A DNA stretch of 64,000 nucleotides from Streptomyces sp. NBC_01707 (GTDB lineage: Bacteria; Actinomycetota; Actinomycetes; Streptomycetales; Streptomycetaceae): NCBI RefSeq assembly GCF_041438805.1, contig NZ_CP109190.1, positions 5,580,001 through 5,644,000 on the forward strand, read 5' to 3'. This document shows positions 55,335-64,000 of the stretch, piece after piece; position 1 is the stretch's first letter; each line of letters opens with the position of its first letter. A program made the position numbers and the translations under genes. Under the pieces are notes generated by a model. That model worked only from the letters and a program-made list of their open reading frames with translations. It did no database searches and was not told the DNA's origin.

Positions 55335-56191
55335 GCGGCTCCCTCGACAGCGCGGGCGACCCGTACGGCGTCGGCGGTGGCCCGGACCTCGTGGACCCTG
55401 ACCGCCCAGGCGCCCGCCTGGGCGGACAGGGCGGAGATCGCGGCGGTGGCCGCGTCGCGTTCGCGGGCGGGCGGCGGGGCGGCGCCCTCACGGGCCAGCA
55501 CATGGCCGAGGAACCGCTTGCGGGAGGCGGCGACCAGCATCGGACGGCCGAGGGCGCGCAGCTCGTCGAGGTGAGCGACGAGGGCGAGGTCGTGGGCGGC
55601 GTCCTTGGCGAAGCCGAGGCCCGGGTCGACCACGATCCGTTCGGGGGCGACACCGCCCGCGACCACGGCGTCCATCCGCATCCGCAGCTCCGCGACGACC
55701 TCGGCGACGACGTCCTCGTACACCGCGCGGCTGTTCATGGATTCGCTGAAGCCGCGCCAGTGCATGACGACGAACGGTGTGCCGGACGCGGCGACGACCG
55801 GGATCATGTCCGGGTCGGCGAGCCCGCCGCTCACGTCGTTGACGAGGGCCGCACCGGCGGCGACGGCCTGTTCGGCGACGCGGGCGCGCATGGTGTCCAC
55901 GGAGATCGTGACGCCTTCCCGGGCCAGCTCCCGGACGACCGGGACCACGCGCCGCAGTTCCTCGGACTCGTCCACCCGGCTGGCACCTGGGCGGGTCGAC
56001 TCGCCACCGACGTCGACCAGGTCGGCGCCCTCGGCGACCAGCTCGAGGCCGTGCTTGATCGCAGCCGTGGTGTCGAACCAGCGGCCCCCGTCGGAGAAGG
56101 AGTCCGGGGTCACATTGACGACACCCATGACCGCACAGCGGTCCCACTCCGGCAGGCCTCGGACCGTGCCTCGTCCACGCAACGTACTCAT
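55331..56191 (-). CDS. folP: Dihydropteroate synthase
   Basis: A 286-residue TIM-barrel enzyme joining p-aminobenzoate to the pterin, the target of sulfonamides. Typical segments: MGVVNVTPDSFSDGG, GGESTRPGA, NDVSGG, DPGLGFAKD and the C-terminal RVHEVRAT. TACGCT lies 6 nt before the ATG (56198-56203 on the complementary strand), so the folP-led operon probably has a leaderless start. Confidence 0.96.
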   Translation of the reverse strand: MSTLRGRGTVRGLPEWDRCAVMGVVNVTPDSFSDGGRWFDTTAAIKHGLELVAEGADLVDVGGESTRPGASRVDESEELRRVVPVVRELAREGVTISVDTMRARVAEQAVAAGAALVNDVSGGLADPDMIPVVAASGTPFVVMHWRGFSESMNSRAVYEDVVAEVVAELRMRMDAVVAGGVAPERIVVDPGLGFAKDAAHDLALVAHLDELRALGRPMLVAASRKRFLGHVLAREGAAPPPARERDAATAAISALSAQAGAWAVRVHEVRATADAVRVARAVEGAA

Positions 56192-56221
56192 GCGACCAGC
56201 GTAGGCCCGTACCGAGCAGTG

Positions 56222-58063
56222 TTATGCCGTGCGGGCACCGTGCTCCTGGCCGGAGACCGGTGCGTGGGCGCAGGGGAGGGGCCGGGCGGACATGAAGCGG
56301 CGGGGGAACGGACGGGGCAGACCGACGTTGACGAAACCCTCGGCCTGCATTGCGGCGAACGAGATCCGGGGCAGGTCGCGGCTGGTGCGGTAGACGACGA
56401 AGCGGGGCTCCCAGCGCGGCCGGAACTTGGCGTTGAACTTGTACAGCGACTCGATCTGGAACCAGCGCGACAGGAAGATCAGCAGGCCGCGCCAGCCCCG
56501 GAGCACCGGGCCCGCACCCAGTCGCTCGCCGCGGGCGAGCGCCGAGCGGAACATCGCGAAGTTCAGCGAGATGCGCTCGATGCCGAGCCGGGGCGCGTCC
56601 TGGAGGGAGGCGACGATCAGCAGCTCGTTCATGCCGGGGTCGGCGGAACGGTCGCGGCGCATCAGCTCCAGGGACATGCCGTCCGTACCCCACGGGACGA
56701 AATGGATCACGGCCTTCAGGTCGCCGTAAGGGGAGTCGGCGGTGCGCTCGTCGGCCTTGTGGGCGGTGGCGATGACGCAGTCGCCGTCGGCCGGGTCGCC
56801 GATCCGGCCGAGCGCCATGGAGAAGCCGCGCTCGGTGTCCGTACCGCGCCAGTCGGCGGCGGCCCGCCGGATGCGGGCCAGCTCGGTCTCGCCGATGTCG
56901 CGGACGCGCCGGACCCGGGTCTCGTAGCCGGCCCGCTCAATGCGCTTCACCATCTGGCGTACGTTGCGCATCGCGCGCCCGGCGAGCGAGAAATCCGCGA
57001 CATCCACCACCGCCTCGTCGCCCAGTTCCAGCGCGTCGAGCCCGGTCTCGCGGGTCCAGACCTCGCCGCCGGTCTCACTGCAGCCCATCACCGCGGGTGT
57101 CCAGGAGTGCGCCTTCGCCTCGTCCATGAACCGCTCGATGGCGCCCGGCCAGGCCTCCACGTCCCCGATCGGGTCGCCGCTGGCCAGCATCACGCCGGAG
57201 ACGACGCGGTAGCAGACGGCGGCCTTGCCGCTGGGGGAGAAGACGACGCCCTTGTCACGGCGGAGTGCGAAGTGGCCGAGCGAATCGCGGGCGCCGTGCT
57301 TGTCGAGCAGCGCGCGCAGCCGGAGTTCATCTTCTTCGGTGAGACGGGCGGCCGGATGTTCGGGGCGGAACGCGAGGTAGATGGTGGTGACGGCGGTCAG
57401 CAGACCGAGTGCGCCGAGCGAGTACGCCACGGTCCAGGAGGTGACCCCGGCGTACTCGACGGGCCCCTCGAAGCCGACCATTCCGTACAGGACGTGCTGG
57501 AGCCGGTCGGCGATGGAGGGGTTCCCGACGACCCGGCCGGGATGGACGGAGACGATGACCAGCCCCAGACCGAGCGAACCCGCCCCGAGCAGAACGAAGT
57601 TGGCCAGCGCCCGCCAACGGCTCCGCGGGTCGGGGAGTGCGGTGAACTCATTCCGGTGGCGGACCAGCAGGTAGCACAGCGCCAGTGAGACGACTGTGCC
57701 GATGACCGAGTGGCGGTAGGTGAACTGCGCTGCCGCGCCGGCCGGGAGGAGTGCCACGGCGGCGCGCCAGGCCCGCCGCTTGCGCCGCTTGAGGCCGTGT
57801 GCGAGGAGGAGCAGCAGCATTCCCGCACTCAGCGACAGTGCGGCGGCGAAGGGCCCGAGGGCCCCGGGGAGCACTTCGGCGAGGGTGTGCATCCGACTGT
57901 GCCTGAAGCGCGGGAACACGCCTGCGGCGACGTCGATCAGGCCGACGAACGTGCAGGCGGTGCCGACGAGCGCCGGAACGGCCTCCGGGCGCGGTCCGCG
58001 TAGGAGCTTGCGCACAGCACGCGGAACCAAACCTGATTTATCCCCATCTAGCGTGACAGACAT
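56222..58063 (-). CDS. Membrane protein with C-terminal phosphatidylglycerol lysyltransferase (MprF-like) domain
   Basis: A 613-residue protein with six or seven membrane helices in the first 280 residues and a DUF2156/LPG-synthase domain at about 300-600 (FALRRDKGVVFSPSGKAAVCYRVV, ELMRRDRSADPGMNELLI). The domain transfers an aminoacyl group to phosphatidylglycerol in MprF, raising resistance to cationic peptides. The long flippase part of MprF is shorter here. No lysyl-tRNA synthetase domain is fused. The start at 58063 has a close GGGAAG; it is uncertain by a few codons. Confidence 0.85.
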   Translation of the reverse strand: MSVTLDGDKSGLVPRAVRKLLRGPRPEAVPALVGTACTFVGLIDVAAGVFPRFRHSRMHTLAEVLPGALGPFAAALSLSAGMLLLLLAHGLKRRKRRAWRAAVALLPAGAAAQFTYRHSVIGTVVSLALCYLLVRHRNEFTALPDPRSRWRALANFVLLGAGSLGLGLVIVSVHPGRVVGNPSIADRLQHVLYGMVGFEGPVEYAGVTSWTVAYSLGALGLLTAVTTIYLAFRPEHPAARLTEEDELRLRALLDKHGARDSLGHFALRRDKGVVFSPSGKAAVCYRVVSGVMLASGDPIGDVEAWPGAIERFMDEAKAHSWTPAVMGCSETGGEVWTRETGLDALELGDEAVVDVADFSLAGRAMRNVRQMVKRIERAGYETRVRRVRDIGETELARIRRAAADWRGTDTERGFSMALGRIGDPADGDCVIATAHKADERTADSPYGDLKAVIHFVPWGTDGMSLELMRRDRSADPGMNELLIVASLQDAPRLGIERISLNFAMFRSALARGERLGAGPVLRGWRGLLIFLSRWFQIESLYKFNAKFRPRWEPRFVVYRTSRDLPRISFAAMQAEGFVNVGLPRPFPRRFMSARPLPCAHAPVSGQEHGARTA

Positions 58064-58202
58064 CGCTTCCCGTGGCTCCGCGAGAGATTCCTGAGTCCGT
58101 CGGCCGAAGCGCCCCGGACGATGTGCGACCTCTAGGACGAGGCTTCCGGGCAGCGGGTTCACCCGTATCCCGGAAATTTCCTGACAAGAAAGCTCACCCA
58201 CT

Positions 58203-59324
58203 ATGGGGCTCACCAGTAAGGCAGTTCTGGCCCTGGCCATCGGGCTGGCTGTCGTTCTGTTCGCCGCCACCGTCTGTCTCTGGCCGAGGCTCGCGCGCCG
58301 CAGCGTGTCCGCGGTGTTCGGCCGGGTCGGCCTGTTGCTGGCCACTCAGGTGATGGTCTTCGCCTCGGTTGGCCTGCTGGCGAACAACTCCTTTCAGTTC
58401 TACGGCTCCTGGGCCGACTTTCTCGGTCGACAGCAGGAGCTGGGGGTGGTGGCGGACGGTGCCACCGGGGCGTCGGCATCGAAGAACATCGTCCGGGTCG
58501 GGATGGAACGGCCCGATGTCCCGGGCGAATCACGGACCACGGCCGTCGGCCGGGTCGACAAGGTCGTCGTCGCAGGGCGGCTCTCGGGAATCGAGAGCTC
58601 GGCGTACGTGTATCTGCCGCCGGAGTACTTCCAGTCCGAGTACTCCCGCCGGACGTTCCCCGCGGTCGTCGTCCTCACCGGCTACCCGGGCACCGCGGAG
58701 AACCTCCTGAAGGGTCTTCAGTACCCGCGGACAGCGCTCGACCGGGTGAGATCCGGCCGGGCGCAGCCCATGATTCTGGTGATGCTGAGGCCAACGGTCG
58801 CGCCGCCGAGGGACACCGAGTGCGTGAACATAAAGGGTGGTCCCCAGACCGAGACGTTCTTCGCGAAGGACCTGCCGGAGGCGCTCTCGGACGCGTACCG
58901 GATCGGGAAGCGGGCACGGAACTGGGGCATCATCGGCAACTCGACCGGTGGCTACTGCGCGCTGAAGATCGGCCTGCACCACCCGGACAGGTTCTCGGCC
59001 AGCGCCGGGCTGTCCGCGTACTACAGGGCGGCCGAGGACCCGACGACCGGTGATCTCTTCCACGGGAGCCGGCGGGCCCGCGAGCGCGCCGACCTGCTGT
59101 GGAGCCTGGACCATCTGCCGCAGCCCGACTCGTCCTTCCTGGTGACCACGTCGCGGCGCGGCGAGGGGAACTACCGGGGTACACGGCACTTCATGGCGAA
59201 GGTGAGGGCCCCCGCGCAGGTGTCGTCGATCGTGCTGGACAGCGGCGGGCACAACTTCAACACGTGGCGGCGGGAGATCCCTTCGGTGCTGGAGTGGATG
59301 AGCAGCCGGCTGAGTGAGGACTGA
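58203..59324 (+). CDS. Membrane-anchored esterase D/mycolyltransferase-like hydrolase
   Basis: A 373-residue protein with two N-terminal membrane helices (about 5-25 and 42-60) and an external alpha/beta hydrolase domain of the esterase D family (PF00756). The nucleophile is S247 in GNSTGGY and the His is likely H350 in SGGHNFNTW. The family includes mycobacterial antigen 85, but a mycolate substrate is not expected in Streptomyces. It is divergent from the MprF-like gene, 139 bp away, and convergent with the osmoprotectant ATPase gene. Confidence 0.85.
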   Translation: MGLTSKAVLALAIGLAVVLFAATVCLWPRLARRSVSAVFGRVGLLLATQVMVFASVGLLANNSFQFYGSWADFLGRQQELGVVADGATGASASKNIVRVGMERPDVPGESRTTAVGRVDKVVVAGRLSGIESSAYVYLPPEYFQSEYSRRTFPAVVVLTGYPGTAENLLKGLQYPRTALDRVRSGRAQPMILVMLRPTVAPPRDTECVNIKGGPQTETFFAKDLPEALSDAYRIGKRARNWGIIGNSTGGYCALKIGLHHPDRFSASAGLSAYYRAAEDPTTGDLFHGSRRARERADLLWSLDHLPQPDSSFLVTTSRRGEGNYRGTRHFMAKVRAPAQVSSIVLDSGGHNFNTWRREIPSVLEWMSSRLSED

Positions 59325-59355
59325 GCGCTCGTCGCCGGTCCGGCGAGTGCCGGTC

Positions 59356-60543
59356 TCAGGGTGAGCCGGTCCTCGCTACGGTCGCCACGGTTTCCACAGC
59401 CACCTCGGCGCGTGGCACGTCCTGGGCGTCCGCGTCGATCGAGCGGCGCAGCGCTTCATGGAGGCGAGCCGGGGTGAGCACCCCGAGGAACCGGCCGGTG
59501 CTCTCCTTGTCGATGACCGCTATCCAGCCCGCGTCGTGCTGGAGCATGGTGGCGAACGCCTGCTTGAGCGGGGCGCCGACGGGGAGCCAGGCCTCCATAC
59601 GGCGGGCGTGTTCGCGGACCGTGCCCTTGGCTTCGGCGAGGGCGGTGTCCGCCGGGATCCAGCCGTGCAGTTTGTCCTCGCGGTCCAGGACGACGGCCCA
59701 GCGCGCCCCTTCCGCGCGCAGCCGCTCGGTCGCCCGGGAGAGCGGGTCGTCCAGATGCACGACGGGGGGCTGGTCGAGGTCGCTCTCCTCGATGGGGGTG
59801 ACGGAGAGCCGCTTGAGACCGCGGTCCGCGCCGACGAAGTCCGCGACGTACGGGGTGGCGGGTGCGCCGAGTACGGTCGCCGGGGAGTCGAACTGCTCGA
59901 TGGAGCCCTGCCCGTAGACGGCGATCCGGTCGCCGAGCCGAACGGCTTCCTCGATGTCGTGGGTGACGAAGAGCACGGTTTTGCGGACCTGCGCCTGGAG
60001 TCTGAGGAATTCGTTCTGCAGGCGTTCACGGACGACCGGGTCGACCGCGCCGAAAGGTTCATCCATCAGCAGTACCGGCGGATCCGCGGCAAGTGCCCTT
60101 GCTACTCCGACGCGTTGGCGCTGACCTCCGGAGAGCTGGTCCGGATATCGGTCGCCGTAAACGGACGGATCGAGTCCCACGAGGTCGAGGAGTTCGGCCG
60201 CGCGCTCCCGGCCCTTTCCCCGTTTCCAGCCGAGGAGATGGGGAACGGTCGCCGTGTTTTCCAGCACCGTCCTGTGCGGGAAGAGGCCGACCTGCTGGAT
60301 CACATAACCGATACGGCGGCGCAGTCGGACGGGGTCGATGGCGGATATGTCGTCCCCGTCGAGGAATATCCGGCCCTCGGTCGGTTCGATCAGCCGGTTC
60401 ACCATCTTCATGGTGGTGGTCTTGCCGCAGCCCGACGGTCCCACGAGCGTGACCAGTTCACCTTCGGCCACGTCGAAGGAGAGATCGTCGACGGCGGTCG
60501 TGCCGTCCGCGTACCGCTTGGTGACGTGCTCGAATCGGATCAT
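59356..60543 (-). CDS. Osmoprotectant (glycine betaine/choline) ABC transporter ATP-binding protein
   Basis: A 395-residue OpuCA/ProV-like ATPase: Walker A GPSGCGKT, signature LSGGQRQR, Walker B LLMDEPFGAVDP, H-loop VTHDIEEA. Two CBS domains fill the C-terminus (about 255-385), usually sensing ionic strength or nucleotides such as c-di-AMP. GGGGAA precedes the ATG at 60543. The gene is divergent from the permease genes, 129 bp apart, rather than being first in one operon as in Bacillus. Confidence 0.92.
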   Translation of the reverse strand: MIRFEHVTKRYADGTTAVDDLSFDVAEGELVTLVGPSGCGKTTTMKMVNRLIEPTEGRIFLDGDDISAIDPVRLRRRIGYVIQQVGLFPHRTVLENTATVPHLLGWKRGKGRERAAELLDLVGLDPSVYGDRYPDQLSGGQRQRVGVARALAADPPVLLMDEPFGAVDPVVRERLQNEFLRLQAQVRKTVLFVTHDIEEAVRLGDRIAVYGQGSIEQFDSPATVLGAPATPYVADFVGADRGLKRLSVTPIEESDLDQPPVVHLDDPLSRATERLRAEGARWAVVLDREDKLHGWIPADTALAEAKGTVREHARRMEAWLPVGAPLKQAFATMLQHDAGWIAVIDKESTGRFLGVLTPARLHEALRRSIDADAQDVPRAEVAVETVATVARTGSP

Positions 60544-60672
60544 GGTTCCCCATTGTGGCGCGTGTTCTGTGAAGGACATGTTGCTGGAATACAACGGCCT
60601 CGGCGATTGTCAGTGGTCGAGGATAGGGTCGCCAGACATCGGTCCGACACGGCGAACGCGAGAGGGGGACGG

Positions 60673-61386
60673 ATGGCGGGGCAGAACTGCCTGGTGGCGA
60701 ACGACTGGATCTGCGGGGAGTATCTCCGTTCCCGCAGCCAGGAGTTGACCGACGCGACCGTTCAGCACATCTGGATCACCGCGGTATCGGTGGTGATCGG
60801 GCTCCTGGTGGCATTTCCGCTGGCGTTGCTCGCGCGCCGCAGCCGACGGCTGGCGGGACCGGTGCTCGGCCTGACGACGGTGCTCTACACCGTGCCTTCG
60901 CTGGCGATGTTCTCGCTGCTGCTGCCGCTGTTCGGACTTTCCGCCGCGCTGGTCGTCACCGGCCTTGTGCTGTATTCGCTGACCATTCTCGTACGGAACA
61001 TCCTGGCCGGGCTCGAAGCGGTGCCGCAGGAGGCGAAGGACGCCGCGAAGGGCATGGGGTACGGGCCGGGAAGGCTGCTGTGGGAGGTCGAACTCCCGCT
61101 GGCACTGCCCGCGTTGATGGCCGGGGTCCGGATCGCCACGGTCTCCACGATCGCGCTGACGACCGTCGGCTCGATCGTCGGCAGAGGCGGCCTCGGCAAC
61201 CTCATCGAGGATGCCCTGCCGAGTTTCTTCAAGGCGCAGGTGCTCACCGCGTCGGTGCTCTGCGTCCTGCTCGCGGTGGTCGCCGACCTGCTGCTGCTCG
61301 GGGTGCAGCGGCTGCTGACGCCCTGGACCCGGATACCGAGGACCCGCGACGCCGTGGGTGCGGGAGCTACGGCGGAGGCGGTCTGA
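60673..61386 (+). CDS. Osmoprotectant ABC transporter permease (OpuCB-like)
   Basis: A 237-residue BPD-type permease with about six helices; the EAA loop is EAAKG-like (AVPQEAKDAAKGMGYG). Its N-terminus contains two Cys (NCLVANDWICGEYL) close to the first membrane helix. AGAGGGGG precedes the ATG. It is followed by the second permease after only 3 nt. Confidence 0.9.
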   Translation: MAGQNCLVANDWICGEYLRSRSQELTDATVQHIWITAVSVVIGLLVAFPLALLARRSRRLAGPVLGLTTVLYTVPSLAMFSLLLPLFGLSAALVVTGLVLYSLTILVRNILAGLEAVPQEAKDAAKGMGYGPGRLLWEVELPLALPALMAGVRIATVSTIALTTVGSIVGRGGLGNLIEDALPSFFKAQVLTASVLCVLLAVVADLLLLGVQRLLTPWTRIPRTRDAVGAGATAEAV

Positions 61387-61389
61387 CGC

Positions 61390-62064
61390 ATGGGAGTACT
61401 CGCAGAGGCCTGGACCTGGCTGACCACCGGCGCCAACTGGTCGGGGGAGAGCGGGGCGGGCCACCGGCTCGGCGAGCATCTGTACGTCAGCGGGGTGTCT
61501 CTCGCACTTGCCTGCCTGATCGCGTTGCCGTTGGCCCTGTATCTGGGGCACATCGGGAAGGGGGGCGCGCTGGCCGTCAACGTCTCCAACGTGGGGCGGG
61601 CGATACCGGTCTTCGCGGTGCTGGCCCTGTTCATGGTGTCGCCGCTGCGCAACGCCGGATATGTGCCGACGGTCATCGCGCTGGTGCTGTTCGCCGTGCC
61701 GCCGCTGCTGACCAACGCCTACGTCGGGATGACCGGGGTGGACCGGTCGGTGGTGGAGGCGGCGCGGGGCATGGGGATGTCCGGCGGCCAGCTCTTCGTA
61801 CGGGTCGAGCTCCCGCTGGCCTATCCGCTGATCATGACCGGTCTGCGCTCGGCGGCGGTCCAGGTCGTCGCCACGGCCACGATCGCCGCGATGGTCGGCC
61901 AGGGCGGTCTCGGCCGGATCATCACCGCCGGATTCAACACGTACAACACACCGCAGGTGGTCGCGGGCGCGCTGCTCGTCGCCGTGCTCGCCCTGCTCGT
62001 CGAGGCGGTGCTGGTGGGGCTGGACCGGGCCCTGTCGCCGCTCCGCCGCCGGCGGACCGCCTGA
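61390..62064 (+). CDS. Osmoprotectant ABC transporter permease (OpuCD-like)
   Basis: A 224-residue BPD permease with the EAA loop VVEAARGMGMSGGQLF. Two different permeases plus one ATPase and one binding protein match the OpuC-type architecture for betaine, choline or carnitine uptake. Confidence 0.9.
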   Translation: MGVLAEAWTWLTTGANWSGESGAGHRLGEHLYVSGVSLALACLIALPLALYLGHIGKGGALAVNVSNVGRAIPVFAVLALFMVSPLRNAGYVPTVIALVLFAVPPLLTNAYVGMTGVDRSVVEAARGMGMSGGQLFVRVELPLAYPLIMTGLRSAAVQVVATATIAAMVGQGGLGRIITAGFNTYNTPQVVAGALLVAVLALLVEAVLVGLDRALSPLRRRRTA

Positions 62065-62132
62065 TCACCTGATCCCATTCATGTGCCCAACGCACCTCGC
62101 AAACAGCCCTGTTGCTGTGGACGGAGAACAAC

Positions 62133-63110
62133 ATGAGCAAGACCTCGCGCATAGCCGGCGCGGTCGTCGGCATGGTCGTGCTGGCCGGCTCGCTCGCAGC
62201 CTGCGGCGGCGACAGCCTGGAGAAGGACAAGGGCGGTTCCGCCGCGTCCGGCGGCTCCGGGAAGAAGGGCTCGCTCGTCGTCGGCGCCGCCGCCTTCACC
62301 GAGTCCAAGGTGGTCGCCGAGCTGTACGCGCAGATTCTCGGCGACGCCGGATACAGCACCTCGGTCACCACGGTGAAGAACCGGGAACTGTACGAGCCGT
62401 CCCTGGAGAAGGGCGAGATCGACGTCGTACCGGAATATGCCGCGACGATCGCCGAATTCCTCAACGCCAAGGTGAACGGGGCGAAGGCGGCCGAGGAGAA
62501 GCCGGTTGCCTCCGGTGACGTGGCGGCCACCGTCGCCGCGCTGGAGAAGCTCGCCACCCCGCGCGGGCTGAAGGTGCTTCCGGCCGGTGACGCCGTCGAC
62601 CAGAACGCCTTCGCGGTGACGAAGGAATTCGCCGACAAGAACAAGCTGAAGACTCTTTCGGACCTCGGCGCCTCCAAGCTGAAGGTGAAGATCGCGGCGG
62701 GTGACGAGTGCGAGGTGCGGCCGTTCTGCGCACCGGGTCTGAAGAAGACGTACGGCATTGATGTCACCGGTATCGACCCCAAGGGAGTCGGCACCCCGCA
62801 GGCCAAGCAGGCGGTGAAGGACGGCAAGGACCAGCTGGTCCTCACCACCACCACGGACGCGGTGCTGGACAGCTACGGCCTGGTGTTCCTGGACGACGAC
62901 AAGAAGCTCCAGAACGCGGACAACGTCCTTCCGGTCCTCAATGCCAAGGACGCGGGCGCAGCGGACATTGCCGATGCGCTCGGCAAGCTCACCAAGGTGC
63001 TCACCACGGAGGACCTCGCGGAACTCAACCGCAAGGTCGACGCCGAGCGCGCCAAGCCCGCCGATGTGGCCAAGGACTATCTGCAGTCGAAAGGCTTGAT
63101 CAAGAAGTAG
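62133..63110 (+). CDS. Osmoprotectant ABC transporter substrate-binding lipoprotein
   Basis: A 325-residue OpuAC/ProX-type binding protein. The signal has lipobox LAAC with the lipid Cys near residue 23. Residues about 45-325 carry the two-lobed quaternary-ammonium-binding fold (SKVVAELYAQIL, YEPSLEKGEIDVVPEYAAT). GGAG is 7 nt before the ATG at 62133; an ATG at 62112 lacks a ribosome site. A 68-nt gap follows the permease gene, so co-transcription is likely. Confidence 0.92.
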   Translation: MSKTSRIAGAVVGMVVLAGSLAACGGDSLEKDKGGSAASGGSGKKGSLVVGAAAFTESKVVAELYAQILGDAGYSTSVTTVKNRELYEPSLEKGEIDVVPEYAATIAEFLNAKVNGAKAAEEKPVASGDVAATVAALEKLATPRGLKVLPAGDAVDQNAFAVTKEFADKNKLKTLSDLGASKLKVKIAAGDECEVRPFCAPGLKKTYGIDVTGIDPKGVGTPQAKQAVKDGKDQLVLTTTTDAVLDSYGLVFLDDDKKLQNADNVLPVLNAKDAGAADIADALGKLTKVLTTEDLAELNRKVDAERAKPADVAKDYLQSKGLIKK

Positions 63111-63216
63111 CGGATGACGACTTAGGGGGCCGCCGGTAAGCCCGTCAGGTAACTGCCGGGGAACAGATTGCCGGGCGGCCTCCCAAGTGACCCCTACGCA
63201 CGGTAAATTTCAGGCC

Positions 63217-64000
63217 ATGCCACGTGGACGTCACCGCCATTCGCCGCCTCTCCACAGAATCCTTCCCCCTTCGGTCGTCGCCGGAGCGGCAGTCGTCTGT
63301 GCGGCGGGCGCCTGGCTTCTCGCCGACCCCCTGGTCCTGCGCGGACTGGTCGCCGCCGCGGCGGCCGCCGCCGTCACGGGGGCATATCTGATGCGCGCCT
63401 GGGACCGGGAGGCGGGCCGCCGCGTCGCGGATCTGACGCGCGCCCGTGCCAGCGACGAATGGAAGACCGAGGAGCGCGTAGCGGAGCTCGAGGCCGACCT
63501 CGACGAGTCGCGGACGCTGCGCGTCCGGCTCGAGACGAAGCTGCGCCGCAAGCGTGTGGAACTCGCCGGTCTGCGCGGTGAGCACGCCGCACTGCTGCGC
63601 CGGTACGCCAACGCCGAGACCGAGCGGGCCAGCGCGCTGGAGGGCCGGAGGCAGCTCGCGATCGAAGCGGCCGCGACGCCCCGGGAGCTGCCCACCGCGC
63701 GTTCCACGCCGACGCCGGCCGCGTATCGCAGCGCCGCCCAGGCCCTGCAGGACCTCAGTCGCAACGCCGCGCTCCAGGAGGCCCGCCGCACTGCCGAGCA
63801 GGCCAGGAAGCGCGATCTCGAGGAGCGCGCGCGGGAGGCCGAGGAACCGCAGGGGAAGCATGCGGCGACCGCCGCACCGGGCACCGAGCAGCGCCGCCCG
63901 CAGGCCGCCCTGCCCCCGGCCCGCCGCCCGTCGACGGTGCTCCCGGCGCCGCGCACGGTCCCGGCCGCCAGCGCGGTCGTACCGTACGCCCCGTCCCGCC
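63217..64000 (+). CDS. Membrane/coiled-coil protein, truncated by the window end
   Basis: An open frame runs from the ATG at 63217 to the window edge without a stop (261 codons). A basic N-terminus (PRGRHRHSPPLHR) is followed by two hydrophobic helices (about 19-35 and 40-57), then a long Arg/Glu/Ala-rich coiled coil (about 60-150) and an Ala/Pro-rich region. TAAATT lies 7 nt before the ATG, consistent with a leaderless promoter. The coding pattern is strong. I do not recognise the family; it resembles Streptomyces membrane proteins with a cytoplasmic coiled coil. Confidence 0.8.
   Translation, partial: MPRGRHRHSPPLHRILPPSVVAGAAVVCAAGAWLLADPLVLRGLVAAAAAAAVTGAYLMRAWDREAGRRVADLTRARASDEWKTEERVAELEADLDESRTLRVRLETKLRRKRVELAGLRGEHAALLRRYANAETERASALEGRRQLAIEAAATPRELPTARSTPTPAAYRSAAQALQDLSRNAALQEARRTAEQARKRDLEERAREAEEPQGKHAATAAPGTEQRRPQAALPPARRPSTVLPAPRTVPAASAVVPYAPSR

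Overview
The window looks like an internal piece of a Streptomyces chromosome. GC content is very high, start codons are a mix of ATG, GTG and TTG, and there is a tipA-type regulator, a DUF397/XRE-DUF5753/ATPase developmental cluster, a lysine-tailed topoisomerase I, a membrane-domain/thymidylate-kinase fusion, and the actinobacterial block D-Ala-D-Ala carboxypeptidase - DUF2342 protease - tilS - hpt - ftsH - folE facing folK/folB/folP. At least twelve genes have a TANNNT-like -10 hexamer 6-7 nt before the start codon, the layout of leaderless transcripts common in this genus.

Layout. 1-5.6 kb: tail of an unidentified gene, a small-molecule methyltransferase, and an ArsR-like regulator in front of a DrrA/DrrB-type ABC-2 exporter. 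5.8-15.5 kb: small membrane protein, topA, a membrane-tmk fusion, holB (DNA polymerase III delta'), and a secreted S33 peptidase/hydrolase. 15.6-19.7 kb: a tRNA-Thr(CGU) gene whose 3' end and terminator are duplicated 2.3 kb downstream as 91/90-bp direct repeats. Between the repeats lie a truncated tyrosine integrase, an Rrf2 regulator and a short-chain dehydrogenase with three 17-bp operators. A molybdopterin oxidoreductase and a third, diverged copy of the tRNA terminator follow, which suggests stepwise growth at one tRNA site.

19.7-32.3 kb: an APH-like kinase, a small membrane protein, a PolA-like polymerase, a MacB/FtsX-type ABC transporter, a DUF2786 protein, a FUSC membrane protein, a lipoprotein, and the WhiJ-like triad (DUF397 protein, HATPase, XRE-DUF5753) with a 17-bp motif shared by its two control regions. 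32.3-44.7 kb: aldehyde dehydrogenase, DinB protein, a PadR regulator with an ABC-2 exporter and three copies of an 18-bp palindrome, glutamate decarboxylase, WrbA, a CLC-family protein, tipA, YbjQ, DedA and a ThrE-type exporter.

44.8-58.1 kb is housekeeping: inorganic pyrophosphatase, PBP4-type carboxypeptidase, DUF2342 metalloprotease, tilS, hpt, ftsH, folE, then on the other strand an MprF-like protein, folP, an NTF2-like protein, folB, folK and a DUF3180 protein. 58.2-64 kb: a membrane-anchored esterase, an osmoprotectant ABC transporter (ATPase divergent from two permeases and the binding lipoprotein), and a membrane/coiled-coil protein cut by the window end.

No CRISPR array, rRNA, intact transposon or large biosynthetic cluster was seen. 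The most notable points are the tRNA-Thr island with its duplicated att sites, the three sets of repeated operators (Rrf2, PadR, WhiJ-like), and a TipA homologue that keeps Cys207 but has Gly at position 214, the position remembered as the preferred thiostrepton attachment site.
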